Shown: positions 11,481 to 23,412 of the stretch, piece after piece | Layout: each line of letters starts with the position of its first letter | Position numbering within the stretch: the stretch's first letter is position 1 | DNA from: Paguma larvata | Taxonomy: Eukaryota; Chordata; Mammalia; Carnivora; Viverridae | NCBI GenBank assembly: GCA_030068075.1 | Contig: CM057839.1 | Span: 53,782,960 to 53,846,959 of the forward strand | Length of the DNA stretch: 64,000 nt | Reading direction: 5' to 3' | Made by a program: the position numbers and the translations under genes | Notes under the pieces: generated by a model | The model's database searches: none | What the model was told of the DNA's origin: nothing | What the model saw: the letters and a program-made list of their open reading frames with translations, nothing else

Positions 11481-11922
11481 CCATCTGCCTCCAAGTCCTG
11501 GGCCATTTGTACCAAGCGCGCAATCACTGAGAGTGTGCACAACAGCAGTCAAAGCTGAGGACCAGCCAAGACAGCTAAACTCAAACTGGAGAAGGTAGAT
11601 GAGGGAGATAGTTGTCAGAGAGAAAAAGGGGACGTCTTCCCTGGGGTACCTGGCATCTGAGGTCCTGACCCTGATTTTCATGGCCCACTCTGCAGCTGCT
11701 AGCAGCTCTCTGATGGTGACAGTTCTAACGATTCTAACAATGATTCCTCTTAGATCATTGTGGGAAATCACTGAGGCATTATCTTTCACAGACCTCCTGC
11801 CTCGTCCCTTGCACCCCTAAGCCCACTAATGACACTACACTTCAAGTTCACATTCACAGCTGTTTCATTCTATTTTCATTTACTTTGGATCAGATTTCTT
11901 TTCAATTTAGAATTAAGAAGCA

Positions 11923-11940
11923 GTGAGTAGGGGGCGCTAC
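11923..11940 (+). promoter_or_regulatory. CTCF-like motif
   Basis: The sequence gtgagtagggggcgctac fits the CTCF core with the AGGGGGCGCT half intact and two mismatches in the 5' CC. It sits at the edge of a MIR. Motif match only; no occupancy evidence. Confidence 0.3.
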
Positions 11941-11941
11941 A

Positions 11942-12170
11942 ATGTGGAGATGGAAAGCACAGGCTTTGGAATAAACGAGATCTGGGATGGAGTCCCCCCG
12001 TCCTGTCCCTTTACCTGGGCCCCTTTCGCTGAGGGCCTAATTTCCTGTATGCCTTGTTTCCTTGTTTTAGAAATGAAATCAATTCTAGCACCTACCTCAC
12101 AAGGTGGCTGTGACAATGCATTAAATGAGGTAATGCATATAAAAGCACACCTCTCGGGGCCTGGAATTTA
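11942..12170 (+). repeat. MIR SINE
   Basis: Forward MIR order: 'aagcacaggctttggaataa', 'gggcctaatttcctgtatgc', 'cctacctcacaaggtggctg', 'aaatgaggtaatgcatataa', then 'ggcctggaattta'. Well preserved. Confidence 0.85.
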
Positions 12171-12659
12171 ATAAGGTAGCTCTGAAATGTTAGCCCTGAG
12201 AGAAAAAAGGATGATAGAGGAAGTGAGGGATGCTGGTACTCCACAGTACTGCCTGTCTCTGCCGGGAGTGAAATTCACCACGGAAAAAGCAGGTCAGATG
12301 ACTCTCGGTGCTTTATTGCTAGCAGCACTTGACCAGAAAGTTTCAGGCAGTCTTGCCTTCCCTATAGTGACCCCAGATCGTATTTACTGCTTTTTTCCAG
12401 TGACTTTTTAGCTATCTTATCATTCAATCAGCCCTGGACAAATGACGCTGACTTTGAAAGTTACAAGCTGGTTACAGTTAACTAAATAACAGAGAATCTA
12501 TAAAAGAACCTTGAGCCAGTTTCTTCTTGTTTCCTCCTGAAGTTTCTGGCCACTCACTTTGGCCAGCAATGGGAAATTTCGGGTCTGTTAAGTGCACTAA
12601 GGTTTATTTTAGTGTATCAGTCTATGTCGACGTCATCTCCCCCCCTCCCCACTTTCCCA

Positions 12660-13125
12660 CAGTGGGAAAAATGCATTATATTTAGGATCGGCTGGCTGCG
12701 TTGATTATCACCTTTGTTGATGATACCCAGTGCGATATATACAGTCCAAAATGGTCTACCATCTTCTCTCTACTGCCTCGCCATCAGCTTCTTCATGCTC
12801 GCTCTCCTACTTGTCGGCCTGGCCATTCTTTGATCAATGCCAGCATGGGCTCATCTTCCATCTTTTTCATGGCAGACTCCACGATTGGGGAAGCGTGATG
12901 CTGACGTGGTGATCCAATGTTACTCTGAGGGATTACTCTGCCAAACACACCCTGGCTCCAAAATGCTTGGGGTCTTGGGAGGTGGCCTGTTCCTGTGGGT
13001 GTGGACACTTCCAGTATGGCCTTCTTGGCTTCCAAGACCTTCACCCTGTTGGGGCGGGATGGGAGGTAGAGGTTGGTACACACAGAGAAGCTGTAGCTTC
13101 CTTTTTCATTTTCTATGCTTTTTGC
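12660..13125 (-). pseudogene. RPL23A: Decayed RPL23A processed pseudogene
   Basis: The minus strand carries an intronless, broken copy of ribosomal protein L23a (uL23) mRNA. RPL23A makes a component of the large ribosomal subunit. Recognisable blocks in order are an N-terminal remnant with 'aaaaaggaagct' near 13095-13120, EAKKAIL near 13010-13035 (family KAKKAVL), and ESAMKKMED near 12852-12878 (family ESAMKKIED). A weak C-terminal and 3' UTR trace follows, ending in cctaaatataa near 12680-12690. The frame stops at about 12793 and indels separate the blocks, so no protein is made. Lack of introns and retained 3' UTR fit L1-driven retrocopying, although no clear A-tail or TSD survives. The match is from recalled family sequence, not a search. 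Confidence 0.7.
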
Positions 13126-14038
13126 TGAGAAGAGTCTGAAGTTATATGTTTGAAGTAACTATTTCCAGAAAAGAGAACCATGTGGTTTTATCTGACGTCC
13201 CACAAATGCCACCAAAACCAGACGTTTCTGGTAATCTTTGCAGTTCAATTAAGATTTGGGAGGGCAATCGGTGGTTTTTCTTCCTAAGTCATTTTTTGCC
13301 TTTATTTCTGCTGCTTCTATTTTTTAGCTCCCCAAAAAGAGCAATTGATATTTTTTGGTCAGCAGGTTTGAGGGCTGTCTTCCAAGTAAAATGCTAAAAT
13401 AAGGGGGACAGTCACAGTGAAATAATATTTTATCCTCTGAAAATAATTTGCAAAAAATTTGCATTGGGTTATGTGTTATACTTCGCCAGAAATACCCCAA
13501 ACACAGCCTTTCTGGAAGTGATGAGCAGAGCATTGGAGGTTTTGATGTTTGATTTACTTTTGTCAACAGCAATATTTCAGATGGACTCCATCTTTCATGC
13601 AAGAATCTCTAAGCACACGACATTGACTGCCCAAGAAAATAAAATAAATCCCTCATTCCTCCATTTGGGAAGCTAATTTAAGAAAAGTGAAGAATTTATC
13701 TGGCTACTCAGTGGACAAACCAAAAAAAATACATAGCTCCCAACTTTTAGTTCTCAGTAATTAAAAGGTAACCTCTCCCCACCACCCTGGTTTTTATAAA
13801 CTTCTGAAATTTCTGGAAATATAGACTGTGATCCGACTTTTATTCTTTCTTTGTCAATATTAGCTAATGTTACTATGATTAGACTTTTACTTGAGATCAC
13901 ATTTTTTTTTCAAGATACTGGTTCATATATTGCAACTATTTCTGCACGTAGACCAATAATTCTATTATCCTTGCTTGAGTCTTGGGTGTTGGTTAAAAAT
14001 TGTTCATATAGGGAAGGAGAAGGGAACCAATAGACACC
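13126..14038. other. Single-copy stretch, no feature seen
   Basis: AT-rich DNA with chance frames up to 92 codons (13324-13602, minus). No repeat or exon recognised. Confidence 0.45.
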
Positions 14039-14260
14039 GTGCACCAATATGTGCCAGGTAAGCCACCAGACATCTTATAAACATGACTTCAGTGAATCCT
14101 CCCTACCATCTCTAAGGAAGGTATTTTTATTTCTATTGTATATGAAGAGTCTGGGACTCAGAAACTAAATAATAACATTCCAAGATAATAAAACCAATAA
14201 GATGGTGGGAATTGGGTTTTGACCCCAGGATTCTCTAACTCTAAGTCCATGCTGATTAAA
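14039..14260 (-). repeat. MIR SINE
   Basis: Reverse MIR, diverged: 'ccaatatgtgccaggtaagc', 'atgaagagtctgggactcag', then 'ttgaccccaggattctctaa' and 'aagtccatgctgatt'. A short TA run follows at 14267-14275. Confidence 0.7.
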
Positions 14261-14704
14261 AAAAATATATATATAGTAGGCCAAATTCCTTATGTTAATA
14301 TTTTCCCAGAGAAGGGAACATACAGACACAATGAAGCTCTTATATCTAAAGTTCAAGTGAATATGTGGCCTCTCTGACGACTTGGCTATTTCTCCTCAAG
14401 GACCTAAAAACAGACTAGAACCCTTGCAGAAGACAAGTTTGAATCCTCTGTCACATGCTGGAAAGAGCTAAGTTTTTATAATTGTCTGAAAATATTGCTA
14501 GTACAACAAATAGTACCATTTGGTTTAAAACTTTTAGTTTTCAAGCGCTATCATAATATCGTTTCCAAATTTCTATATATTATTGTCACCTCTGATAAAA
14601 GTAACACGGTGATATCTACAATGGGTACTCTCATTCTAGAAGGGGGACCCAAAATATGAGTTACCAAAAATGTAAATTGGCTATGGGCACAAAATAAATT
14701 ATTG

Positions 14705-14946
14705 TGGGGCGTCTGGGTGACTCAGTAGGTTGAGCATCCAACTTCAGCTCAGGTCATGATCGCATGGTTTATGAGCTCGAGCCCCACATCGTGCTCTGTG
14801 CTGACAGCTCAGAGCCTGGAGCCTGCTTCGGATTCTGTGTCTCCCCTTCTCTCTGCCCCTCCCCTGCTCACATTTTGTCTCTCTCTCTCGAAAATAAATA
14901 AAACATTTATAAATAAATAAGTAAGTAAGTAAATAAATAAATAAAT
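14705..14946 (+). mobile_element. Carnivore tRNA-Lys SINE with ATAA-repeat tail
   Basis: Head ggggcgtctgggtgactcag, core and CT-rich stretch are intact. The tail is an expanded tetranucleotide run (ATAA with some GTAA) at about 14891-14955. Imperfect TSD: aaataaattattg (14692-14704) and aaataaataattg (14947-14959). Confidence 0.93.
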
Positions 14947-14959
14947 AAATAAATAATTG

Positions 14960-16333
14960 AACAATAAACTGGTCCTAGAATCCTAATTTTCCAATTCCTG
15001 ATGCTTTATGATCTCTTTCTGACAGTGTGGTTTCTTTCTAGATCATTTTAGAAGCACAAATAGTAATAGAAGGACTTCCCGTTTTGAGAATGAAACTTAC
15101 CATAAGGTTTAATCATTTGACCAAAAAATAATTATTTACTATCTTGCCCTAGAATGCTATTGCCAACATTCAAATTTTTAGAATTGGGATTATGTCTATG
15201 TTGGGATGCCATTGTCCTATTTAAATGTACTTTTATTTGTTCCAATGATTTCCGTCTTAGTTTTTATGTCTGATAGAGGCTTCTGGATGTGCAGCTTTGG
15301 GCTGAAGTTGGAGACCTGCAAGCAACACAGAACAGGGATTCTGCAATACAGAGGGATTGATAAGCATTAGCTAAAAATGAAGAAGTTCAGGACATGCCCA
15401 GAGCACCTTCGCAGACAGCTCATCTTCTCAGATCATAGCTGGGAACAGTGCCCCAGGGACCCAGATCACATTACTCAATACTGAATTGGCTAGCTAGCGC
15501 CATTGCAACAAAGGAGCAAACAAACCTACAGGGGGAATGGGGTGAATCAGAATATGGGTGTGGGGATCGCATTACTGAAGGTCTTACTATCTTGCGCACA
15601 TTTGGAATACTAAAAAAAAAAAAAGCTAGGAGAAGATAAGAGAAAATACTAATCTTGATCTGCTGCCCCAGTGTTATGAGACCTAATAAGTATTTGAAAA
15701 GGAATATTTTGCAGTGTTAGAAAGAAGAGATCCATTTTAGAAGCTGCTAAGAAATTACCCTTCCATAGGTGTCCACATGTGTGGGAGATGCAGCCACATT
15801 TTGATTAATGTCAGTCTTCTCCAACAGACCATTAGCTCCATGGAGCAGAACCAAGGACCGTTTTTATCTTGTTGGACATCAGTCCTCTGAGTTTACCTAC
15901 ATAAACTCCTATTACGTTTAGAAAGATACATCAATCATTAAAAGATTCAAGTAATTTTTATTTTCTTTGTGAGAGTCTCTGAATTTTTCTTCTATAGAGT
16001 ATTTGTCATTTTTTTCAAAGATCTAATTTCAAAAAGAAGTGATAAAAATGTATAGGTTGCCCTAAGCCCAAAGGAGAAAACACTTCTTGTCAAACAGCAC
16101 AAACTCTCAAGAGGACATCTGCACAAGGATCTTCTACCACACAGTATCTCTTAAGAGAGGGAGAGAGAGAGAGAGGCCACTTCGCCACAAGGTCGGGACT
16201 ACAACCCTACTTTATCCCAAATTGCCCATTTCCTATCAGAGGGGAGACCTCAAGCTGGAATTTTACACCCTATCCACCAGGAGGTGCCCCTAGATTGGAC
16301 TGTTAGGTCCTCGTGTTAGTCCAATGGGGAGTT
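14960..16333. other. Single-copy stretch, no gene seen
   Basis: 1.4 kb without a named repeat. Holds a 14-base A-run near 15611 and a GA run near 16155-16174. No domain or splice pattern seen in the 60-70 codon frames. Confidence 0.45.
16274..16288 (+). promoter_or_regulatory. CTCF-like motif
   Basis: ccaccaggaggtgcc matches the CTCF core CCASYAGRKGGCRC with one mismatch (T for C at position 12). Motif evidence only. Confidence 0.3.
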
Positions 16334-16820
16334 GCATTAATCAGGGTTCTCCAGAGAAATAGAACCAATAGGACATAGAGAGGTAGAGACAGAGATAGAC
16401 CGAGATTGATTATAAGGAATTGGCTCAAGTGGTTATGGGGGCTGGCAAGGTGAGTTTGCAGCTGGAGATCCAGGAGAACCAAAGGTTTAATGCCAGTCTG
16501 AGTCTGAAAGCCTAAGAACCAGGAGAGGTGATGGTGTAGTTTGAGTTCAAAGACGAGAAAAAAGCCAATGTTCCAGTCTAAAAGCTGTCAAATAGAAAGA
16601 ATTCCCTTTTACCCTTGGGAGGCTCAGTCTTTTTGTTCTATTCAGGTCTTCAACTGATTGTACAAGGCCCACCCCCATTATGGAGGACAACCTGCTCCAT
16701 TCAGTCTACCAGTTTAAAAGTTAATCTCACCACAAACACCCTCACAGACACAATAATGTTTGACCAAATATCTGAGCATTCCGTGTCCCAGTCAAGTTGA
16801 CAGATAAAATTAACCATCAT
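16334..16820 (-). mobile_element. MLT2-type ERVL LTR
   Basis: Solo LTR of the ERVL group in reverse: 'taatcagggttctccagaga' at the left, 'attataaggaattggctcaa', 'ttctattcaggtcttcaact', 'caaacaccctcacagacaca', and 'gttgacagataaaattaacc' at the right end. No coding region is attached. Confidence 0.9.
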
Positions 16821-18399
16821 AGGAGTCATTTCAAGGGCTGGAACCTTTATTTCAACCCATGTTGCATGGTAAAGGTGATTTAAAGGGCTTGAGAGACTAT
16901 CTTTCTTCTTTCCCTATATCTCTCAGGGTTCCTAACCGCAAGCAGCAGACACAAAATCTGGTTAACTCATGCAAAAAGGTATCTGTTGGAAGGAAAACAG
17001 ATCACTGACAACATGGATAGGAGGGTGGGTAAAGGCAGGCATCCCGAGAGTAGAAATGAGCTTTCCAGGGCGCTACCACCACCAAATCATACACAGTCCC
17101 CACTACTGGATACTACGTAGCTGCCATGGCTATGAATTGGATCCCATCATTTATCTGCTTCTCTGTCATTCATTCAAGGTTGATGTCCTTGGTGGGAGTA
17201 TCCAACTGGTGTAAGCCTTCATTTTGTTGTCAGACAGATGGGAGAGGAAACATTATCTTTCTATTCCGGCTTCCTTTGTGGGAAGGGGGCGCCTGCCTCC
17301 CATCTCTGCTACCATAGTGGGGGACTCCCCACAACCAAGATGTGGATTCAGATGCTGAGAAGCCAAAAAGTAGCAATTGAGGACTGCAGTCCTTTTGGAA
17401 CTAATCTGCTATTTATGGGATTGGTCAGTGCTTAGGATACAGTGGACTCAAGGCAAACGAGCCAATTAGTAAGCTTAGCCTGGGGAATTACAATCAGATA
17501 CAGGAAGCAACATCTGAGAAAGGGCAGTTTGCTAGCTTGTACATGGCCTTAATGTTTGAGTCCCAAGCAGGAATTTTGGAAACGGTCCCTCAATCAATTA
17601 GCTTCAAGAAAAGTACTTAGTGCACACTGGCTATGCGCCTGGTGTGCAAAGAACAACCTTGCAAAATCAGGAGGCCTCTGTCTCAAACCCTTGCACACTG
17701 TTTTTACATAGCAGGAGAGAAAAAGGACAGAACTATCAGAAGCTGGCTCCTTGCTCTGTCTGGAATCCTCTTCCCTTTACCCCTTCTCTTTCCACGTGCC
17801 CACAGGTCCCGGGTGCCGGAGCAACCCAGGACATAGAACGAAGCTGAGTGTGGATTAAGCCAGTGACTCCACTCAGTGGTCTCTCTCTATGTAAAAGACT
17901 CTTCACCTGTTTGGAGACCAGATCTCGTTGAAAATCTGCTGAAAGCTGCAGTCCTTCCATGTTCTCACAAAACACCAGAACTTTTGTGAAAAACTTCAGA
18001 AACTTTACAAGCTCCCTGAAACTCAAAGGAGTTTAGGAAACCCAAGTTAAGAACTTGTATTCTAAAGTTAAGACAAAAACACCAGCTGTAAATAGCTCTT
18101 CCTTCTTTTCCTGAGAGTCAAGGGCAAAATGGGGAGGAATGGCCAGCCCTCTGCAGAGGACCCCTAGGCTCAATGACTTTCTACCAAACAGAAGCCTTTG
18201 GGAGCCAAATTTACTGACAGCTCAGTAGAATTTCCTGCTCCACCTTTGTCAGTACTCGAAGGCAATCATTCACTTCTTCACTGTCCTGCAGTTATAAACT
18301 GTTCAAATGTCCAAAACTTTTAAAATTCTCTGAATATAATGCATAGAATAACTAGTCTACTGGAATAGAATAGCTTTTAAACAAATAATTTCCTTTCAA
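16821..18399. other. Single-copy or unassigned stretch
   Basis: 1.6 kb. The part around 16900-17300 ('agcagcagacacaaaatctg ... tgttggaaggaaaaca') resembles an old interspersed repeat that I cannot name. The rest has chance frames only. Confidence 0.35.
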
Positions 18400-18760
18400 G
18401 GACCACAATCCTCCTCATCACCCAGGCTCAATCCCTCAAAAGCATTCATGCCCTCGCTCTTCAATTCTTCGGTTTAGCAAGCTCTATCAATTCTTCCTTT
18501 AGAACATTTCTAAATCTAGCACCCAATTTCCATTTTGTCCTCTGCAGCTCTTTCTCAGAATCTATAATCTCATCCCCAGACTACTACAATAAACTTTTAA
18601 CCAAACTGTCTCCATTTTCATCTTCCTCCAACCCATCATATACGATATAAAATTAATCTTCCTTAAAATACCAATTTTGTCAAATAGATGCCTTCATCAG
18701 AACCTTCTATGTTTCCACTGCCTACACAACCCTGTGATGGGTTCACACTGAGTTAATTTC
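18400..18760 (+). repeat. L2 LINE fragment
   Basis: Forward L2 ORF2 3' phrases: 'cagctctttctcagaatcta', 'cagactactacaataaactt', 'aatagatgccttcatcagaa'. These match the L2 'tggactactgcaatagcctcc' region in order, but are well decayed. Confidence 0.55.
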
Positions 18761-19289
18761 GCTAATATATAATGACATCTTCCTGATTCCCTTCTCCAAA
18801 GAGTTCAAGGATAGAGTTGCCCACAAAAGAAGTATGCTTAATATTTGGAAGGCAGGAGCAGAGGAAAAGCCATATTTTATGGCCTGAAGGTCAGAATAGA
18901 CCCAGATGTGACAACTCACATATCATTGTGACATGGGTCATTGTGGGTCCTCTGGCTGTTGGCCTGTATTCCTCCCACCCCCCGATCTCCCACCAGCTCT
19001 CATATTTCAGCTTCTCCAAGGGCAGGGCCAGGTGTATGTGCAGCTCTGAGGCAAAGGCACTCACTCTCCTGTAGGCCTCCTATGTTATCGACCCTGGAGG
19101 TGGTGAAAGACAAATGTGAGGGCCAGTTTGTTCTTGAGGGTTTCAGATTTTCTTTGAAGGTTTCTATTTGCTCTTGCCCTTTCCTACTTCCTAACCAGCT
19201 TTCCTTCCCATCTGCCAGCCTCTGACCTGCGGAGATTTCAGGCCCAAAGTCAGGACAGACAACAGATTTTGCATAGATCTCTCCATCTG

Positions 19290-19462
19290 TTCCCACAACA
19301 CCAGAAGCTAGGACTCTCCCTCACAGCTCTCAGAAGGAACCAACCCTACAGGCACCTTGATTTCAGACTTCCAGCCTCCAGAATCACGAGACAATAAATT
19401 TATGTTGGTTAAGCCACCCAGTTAGTGCAACTTGGCCACAGCAGCCCCAGGAAACTAACACG
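19290..19462 (+). mobile_element. MLT1-type LTR 3' fragment
   Basis: Only the 3' part of an MLT1 LTR: 'ctctcagaaggaaccaaccc', 'caccttgatttcagacttcc', 'agacaataaatttatgttgg', then 'agccacccagttag' and 'aactaacac'. Confidence 0.8.
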
Positions 19463-19534
19463 ACCCCCACCCCCAGTCATCTTTCCCAGGCAGGGAAAGT
19501 GTTCTGCCAAGACCCTGTTGAGGGCACCAGACTC

Positions 19535-19735
19535 TGTATGAGATACTTCACATTCCTCACCCCATTTACTCCTCAGCTGGCCCTAGAAGGTCTTTGTTAC
19601 TCTCCTCATTTTATAAATGAGCATAAGGAGACAAAAGACTGTTTGATACTTGCCCAGGGTGAGAGATGTAGGTAAGATTCAAACCCATGTCTAACTCCAA
19701 AGCCAACGCTCTTTCCACTGATTCATCGCACTTTC
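19535..19735 (-). repeat. MIR SINE
   Basis: Reverse MIR: 'cctcattttataaatgagca', 'acttgcccagggtgagagat', 'aagattcaaacccatgtcta', then 'gctctttccactgattcatc'. Confidence 0.8.
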
Positions 19736-19739
19736 CTTT

Positions 19740-20984
19740 CCGTTAAATAGAAGAAAATTCACCCTAACAAACCCTAGTGTCCTCTGACTTTTCTCACCAT
19801 CTACATTTCCCAAAGGAGACCCTCGTGACGGCAAGAAGAAACCAAGAGGCAGGGTTCACTTCATAAGGCTCCACCCCTACCTTCTGGTACCTGGACTCTG
19901 CACACTTGCCTATCTTGTAGAGATATTCATGGAAATCTCAGCACATGAGATTGATTGTAGGGAATATCAGAAAGAAAGTGAAAAGACTAGGATTTACAGG
20001 ATGGCTTTAAAGTTGTGATTTTATGACTTTCACGTGTACATAAAATACAAAATGTGCCAACAAAGTACTGCTTGGGAAAGAATCCTTGGGGGAGTTGCTT
20101 TACTGAATAAATTAGTATGTTTTGAAATTAGCTTTCCATTGTCTATAGTAAATCCTCATGCAGGCTTCAAAGTTGTTGCTTTTTTATTCATGAACGAATT
20201 TCCCTCTTTTGTCTAGTTTACCCGTTGCGGGGGTGGTGGTTATAGAGAACTTCAGTTCACGGAAGGCCATTGATTCTCAACCCATCAGTCAGAGCCACTG
20301 TCAAAGGGCAGAGGCAGATGCTGTCAAGCTCGGCCCAGGGAGGACCTCACACCCAGAGAGAGTCAACTGACCTGGTAACCTTGGATGCTGAGAGGCTAAG
20401 TTGCAGGCCTTACTGCACTGAGGACTTCGGCAAAGAGAGACTTTATTGTTGTAACCAAAAAGCCCTTGACACGACATCTTGGTAGGCTTGGACCAGGCTC
20501 CTATTTGTAGCTCTTGACCTGGAACCTCTTGCTCTTATTCACCACTTGATGCTGGATGGTCTCTGCTTGCCCCATCCTCTCCCCCAACCAGCTCCATTAT
20601 CCACCCTGTTCTTCACCTTATTCTTAGGACTCTAACACTACATCTTTGGACTCTTACCTTCTGGCTTCCATCTAGACCCATCAATATCTGGGGTATTTAA
20701 CACCCCAGATTCCTCAGCACTGGGCCAAAATTTGGCAGTAAGCGCATTCATCTATCTAAGGCCAGTGCTGCTGTCTGGAAGCCCCATTCCTATAGCTACA
20801 TTCTTGGCCTGATTCCTTTTCTCGTTGCCTCCCCTTGCCTCTCTAGGCTTAGCAATGGTAATAGCTTCCTGTTTCTTCTCTCCTGGGGTCCTCCTCATCT
20901 TCTGCTCATTCCTTTAGCTCTACCTACACCTTTGCAAATAGTCCCTTTATTAACTTCCAAGGGTAGTTTCTTTCTGCTGGGACC
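19740..20984. other. Single-copy or unassigned stretch
   Basis: 1.2 kb. The end near 20930-20990 ('cctttgcaaatagtcccttt', 'gggaccctgactgatatgct') resembles the end of an old LTR, but I cannot assign the family. No exon seen. Confidence 0.35.
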
Positions 20985-21062
20985 CTGACTGATATGCTAC
21001 TGGGTCTTCAGTATCTAGCACTTCAGCACATAGTAGGCATTCACTGAAAATCTGTTGGGGAA
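20985..21062 (+). repeat. L2 3'-end fragment
   Basis: 'cagtatctagcacttcagca' and 'catagtaggcattcactgaa' correspond to the L2 3' terminus. Short fragment. Confidence 0.45.
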
Positions 21063-21725
21063 AAAAGAGGATTGATGCACAGGGAGAAGATTTTGTTTCA
21101 GCTTTGAAGCAATTCCACTCCTCCTTCCCTGCTCTTCCCAGTCACCTTTCTCTCCATTCCTTTCTTAAACTTTTGCCTCTTCAGCCTTTGGTCTATGATC
21201 TTGCTCCCCAGTTCTCTCCAGGAATAGAGAAGTGAGGTGATAATGGCTTAGCCACAGTTACTCATCACTAACCCCAAAAAGAACTACAATTGGAAACTTG
21301 GGGCATCCAAATACCTGATTCCCTAAGCCAGGGCTTGGATTCTCCCTCTAATGCCAGTGGAAAAGGTGACACGAGGGGTTGGTGAGAGGGGAGATGTCTG
21401 TGTATGGAAGTCGACGAACCGGTAAATTAGCAGGACATCCCATTTGGCAGGGATGGGCCACAACAGAGAATAAACCGGACTTACGGAGGGGAATTCTGGA
21501 CTCATACACACTGTGCCAGAGAGTCTCTTATTTGGCATTTTAACATGCTGACAAGCTGTGCTGAAGGCTGTCTCATTTTCTGGGCCCATAATGAAATGAT
21601 AAAGGAAAGAGAGTCACCTGCCTTGGTGCCCCCGCCTTTTTATTTCTTTCCTTTTTGTTCTTTCTTTTATCTTTTTAAAATTTTTTTCCAAATTTATTTT
21701 TTATTGAAATATAGTTGAGGAAACT
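21063..21725. other. Single-copy stretch, no feature seen
   Basis: Contains a T-rich tract at about 21637-21705, just before an L1 fragment. No exon or RNA gene seen. Confidence 0.4.
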
Positions 21726-21890
21726 GAATAGACCTTTTCCAAAGAAGACATATAGATGGCCAACAGACACATGAAAAGATGCTCAACATCCCGTATCATC
21801 AGGGAAATGCAAGTCAGAACCACACATGAGCTATGACCTCGCTCCTGTCAGAAGGGCCAGACTCATAAAGACAAGAAATAGCAAGTGTTG
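21726..21890 (+). mobile_element. Short LINE-1 ORF2 fragment
   Basis: Forward L1 ORF2 text: 'gaccttttccaaagaagaca', 'gatggccaacagacacatga', 'aagatgctcaacatc', 'catcagggaaatgcaagtca'. Broken before the ORF2 end, with no 3' UTR or tail. Confidence 0.8.
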
Positions 21891-22374
21891 CTCTGGGCCC
21901 TTCTTTAGTCAAGGCCGCAAATGCTGAATTGGTACATCTGGATGGAGAAGGCTGACTGAACATAGGAAGTTGATCATGAGAGACTGGAACAAATTAGAAA
22001 CCACGAGGAAAGTGTTCAGCTGGAGCTCCTGGCCTTGATAGGATCAACATATAAGAAGTAGGGCACTCTGATGAGTCAATCATTGATAGAAACTTTGACC
22101 TCCATTTCTTTTTATCCTGATGCTTTTAACAAAGCCTCTGTAAACTTCCTTGTATTGCGTAGGGACATTTTCTGTGACTTTTAGAAGACACTTTCTGTCA
22201 ATCTCAATCTTCTCGTATCTTTTGGGTTGTGTTCCATCTGCTGTAAGTACTTGTTGAACAGCAGGGACATTCTAGGCCTTCCAGATCAACATCCCTGGAG
22301 GTGACAGGTTAGAGGAGGGTACTACCTTTGGCCTATCAGACATCAGTAACAGGAACATACCGAGGACAGCAGTC
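21891..22374. other. Single-copy stretch, no feature seen
   Basis: About 480 bp between an L1 fragment and a MIR. I see no repeat, exon or regulatory cluster. Confidence 0.4.
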
Positions 22375-22590
22375 AGCCAGGGGTGAGCCAGGCCTGAGTA
22401 TGAATGTTGGCTCTGCAGCTGTTAACTAACTGGACGACCTTCCCCTCTTCACATCTCTGTTTCCACATGACCACAGTGGGGATAATCCCTACATCATAGC
22501 ATTGTTGGGAGGATTAAATTAGGCAACATGTGCCCAGTACCTAGAATAATCCCTGGCCCTTAGAAGGCCCTCAGTAAGCAGTGTCTGTAA
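22375..22590 (+). repeat. MIR SINE
   Basis: Forward MIR: 'atgttggctctgcagctgtt', 'gacgaccttcccctcttcac', 'aatccctacatcatagcatt', 'gttgggaggattaaattagg', and the end 'aggccctcagtaagcagt'. Confidence 0.8.
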
Positions 22591-23181
22591 GGGTTGCCCG
22601 CTGCAAAGCCTCGCTGCATTGGTTGACCACAAAGACCCTGGTGAGGGTGCATGATGAAATGAATCACTTTTGTTTCCTGATCCTGACAAAAGAAGTCCCC
22701 TGGCTCTTGCTGGGTATAAAGCAGCCAAAGCAGAATGAGTCCTAAGAGCGCCCTTTGTCCCGACAGAGGCCTCATTTGTCGGGCACAAATGCTGCTCTTG
22801 CAGTCCTGGACGCCTGTGCCACTGTTACAAATCTGTTTGGGTTGGAGAACCACCAGTTCACCGCTGTGACGCGTCCAAGCTCCTGGACTGCCTGAGCAGC
22901 AGCTGTGAATTCATTCAGAGTGGCCCTGCACACGGGGCTCTTATAACCTTGGGCTTTAAATTCTGAGAATCAGGGATTCATTTTGATGACCTTGGTCCTC
23001 TCTGGCTCGAGGTTTCCCTGGGCCCCTGGCCTGCCAATGGGTCAGATGACTTCTGGAAAGGCTTCTGGGGTCGAGGAGCAAGCATAACTGGTGTTGGAAG
23101 TGAGGGGACCTAGCAGGACTCCTTCTTAGAGCCTGTGCATCATACACATTAGCTGGGGGAAAGCCACTGCTTTTGCTTTGT
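22591..23181. other. Single-copy stretch, no feature seen
   Basis: GC-moderate DNA with overlapping minus-strand frames of 89 and 97 codons (22519-22853). I recognise neither, and their overlap in two frames argues for chance. Confidence 0.4.
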
Positions 23182-23190
23182 TAAGTTGTT

Positions 23191-23412
23191 GTTGTTGTTG
23201 TTGTTGTTTCCTAAATGTTTATTTTTGAGAGAGAGAGAGATGTCCTTCTGGGGGAAGGACAGAGAGACAGAGAAAGAGAGAGGAAGGCAGAGGATCCAAA
23301 GCAAGCTCTGCTGTTAGCACACAGCTCAGTGTGGGGCTCAAACTCACAAACTGCAAGATCACAACCTGAGCCAAAGTCAGACACTTAACCAACTGAGCCA
23401 CCCAGATGCCCC
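23191..23412 (-). mobile_element. Carnivore tRNA-Lys SINE, reverse, with GTT run
   Basis: Reverse SINE with the head at the right (gagccacccagatgcccc). The tail side has a GTT trinucleotide run at about 23186-23208. TSD taagttgtt at 23182-23190 and 23413-23421. An open minus frame across it is an artefact of the SINE. Confidence 0.93.

Noticed and set aside
11337..11789. 150-codon minus-strand frame
   Set aside because: Overlaps a MIR and has no recognisable domain. Chance frame.
12837..13139. 100-codon plus-strand frame
   Set aside because: It is the antisense shadow of the RPL23A pseudogene.
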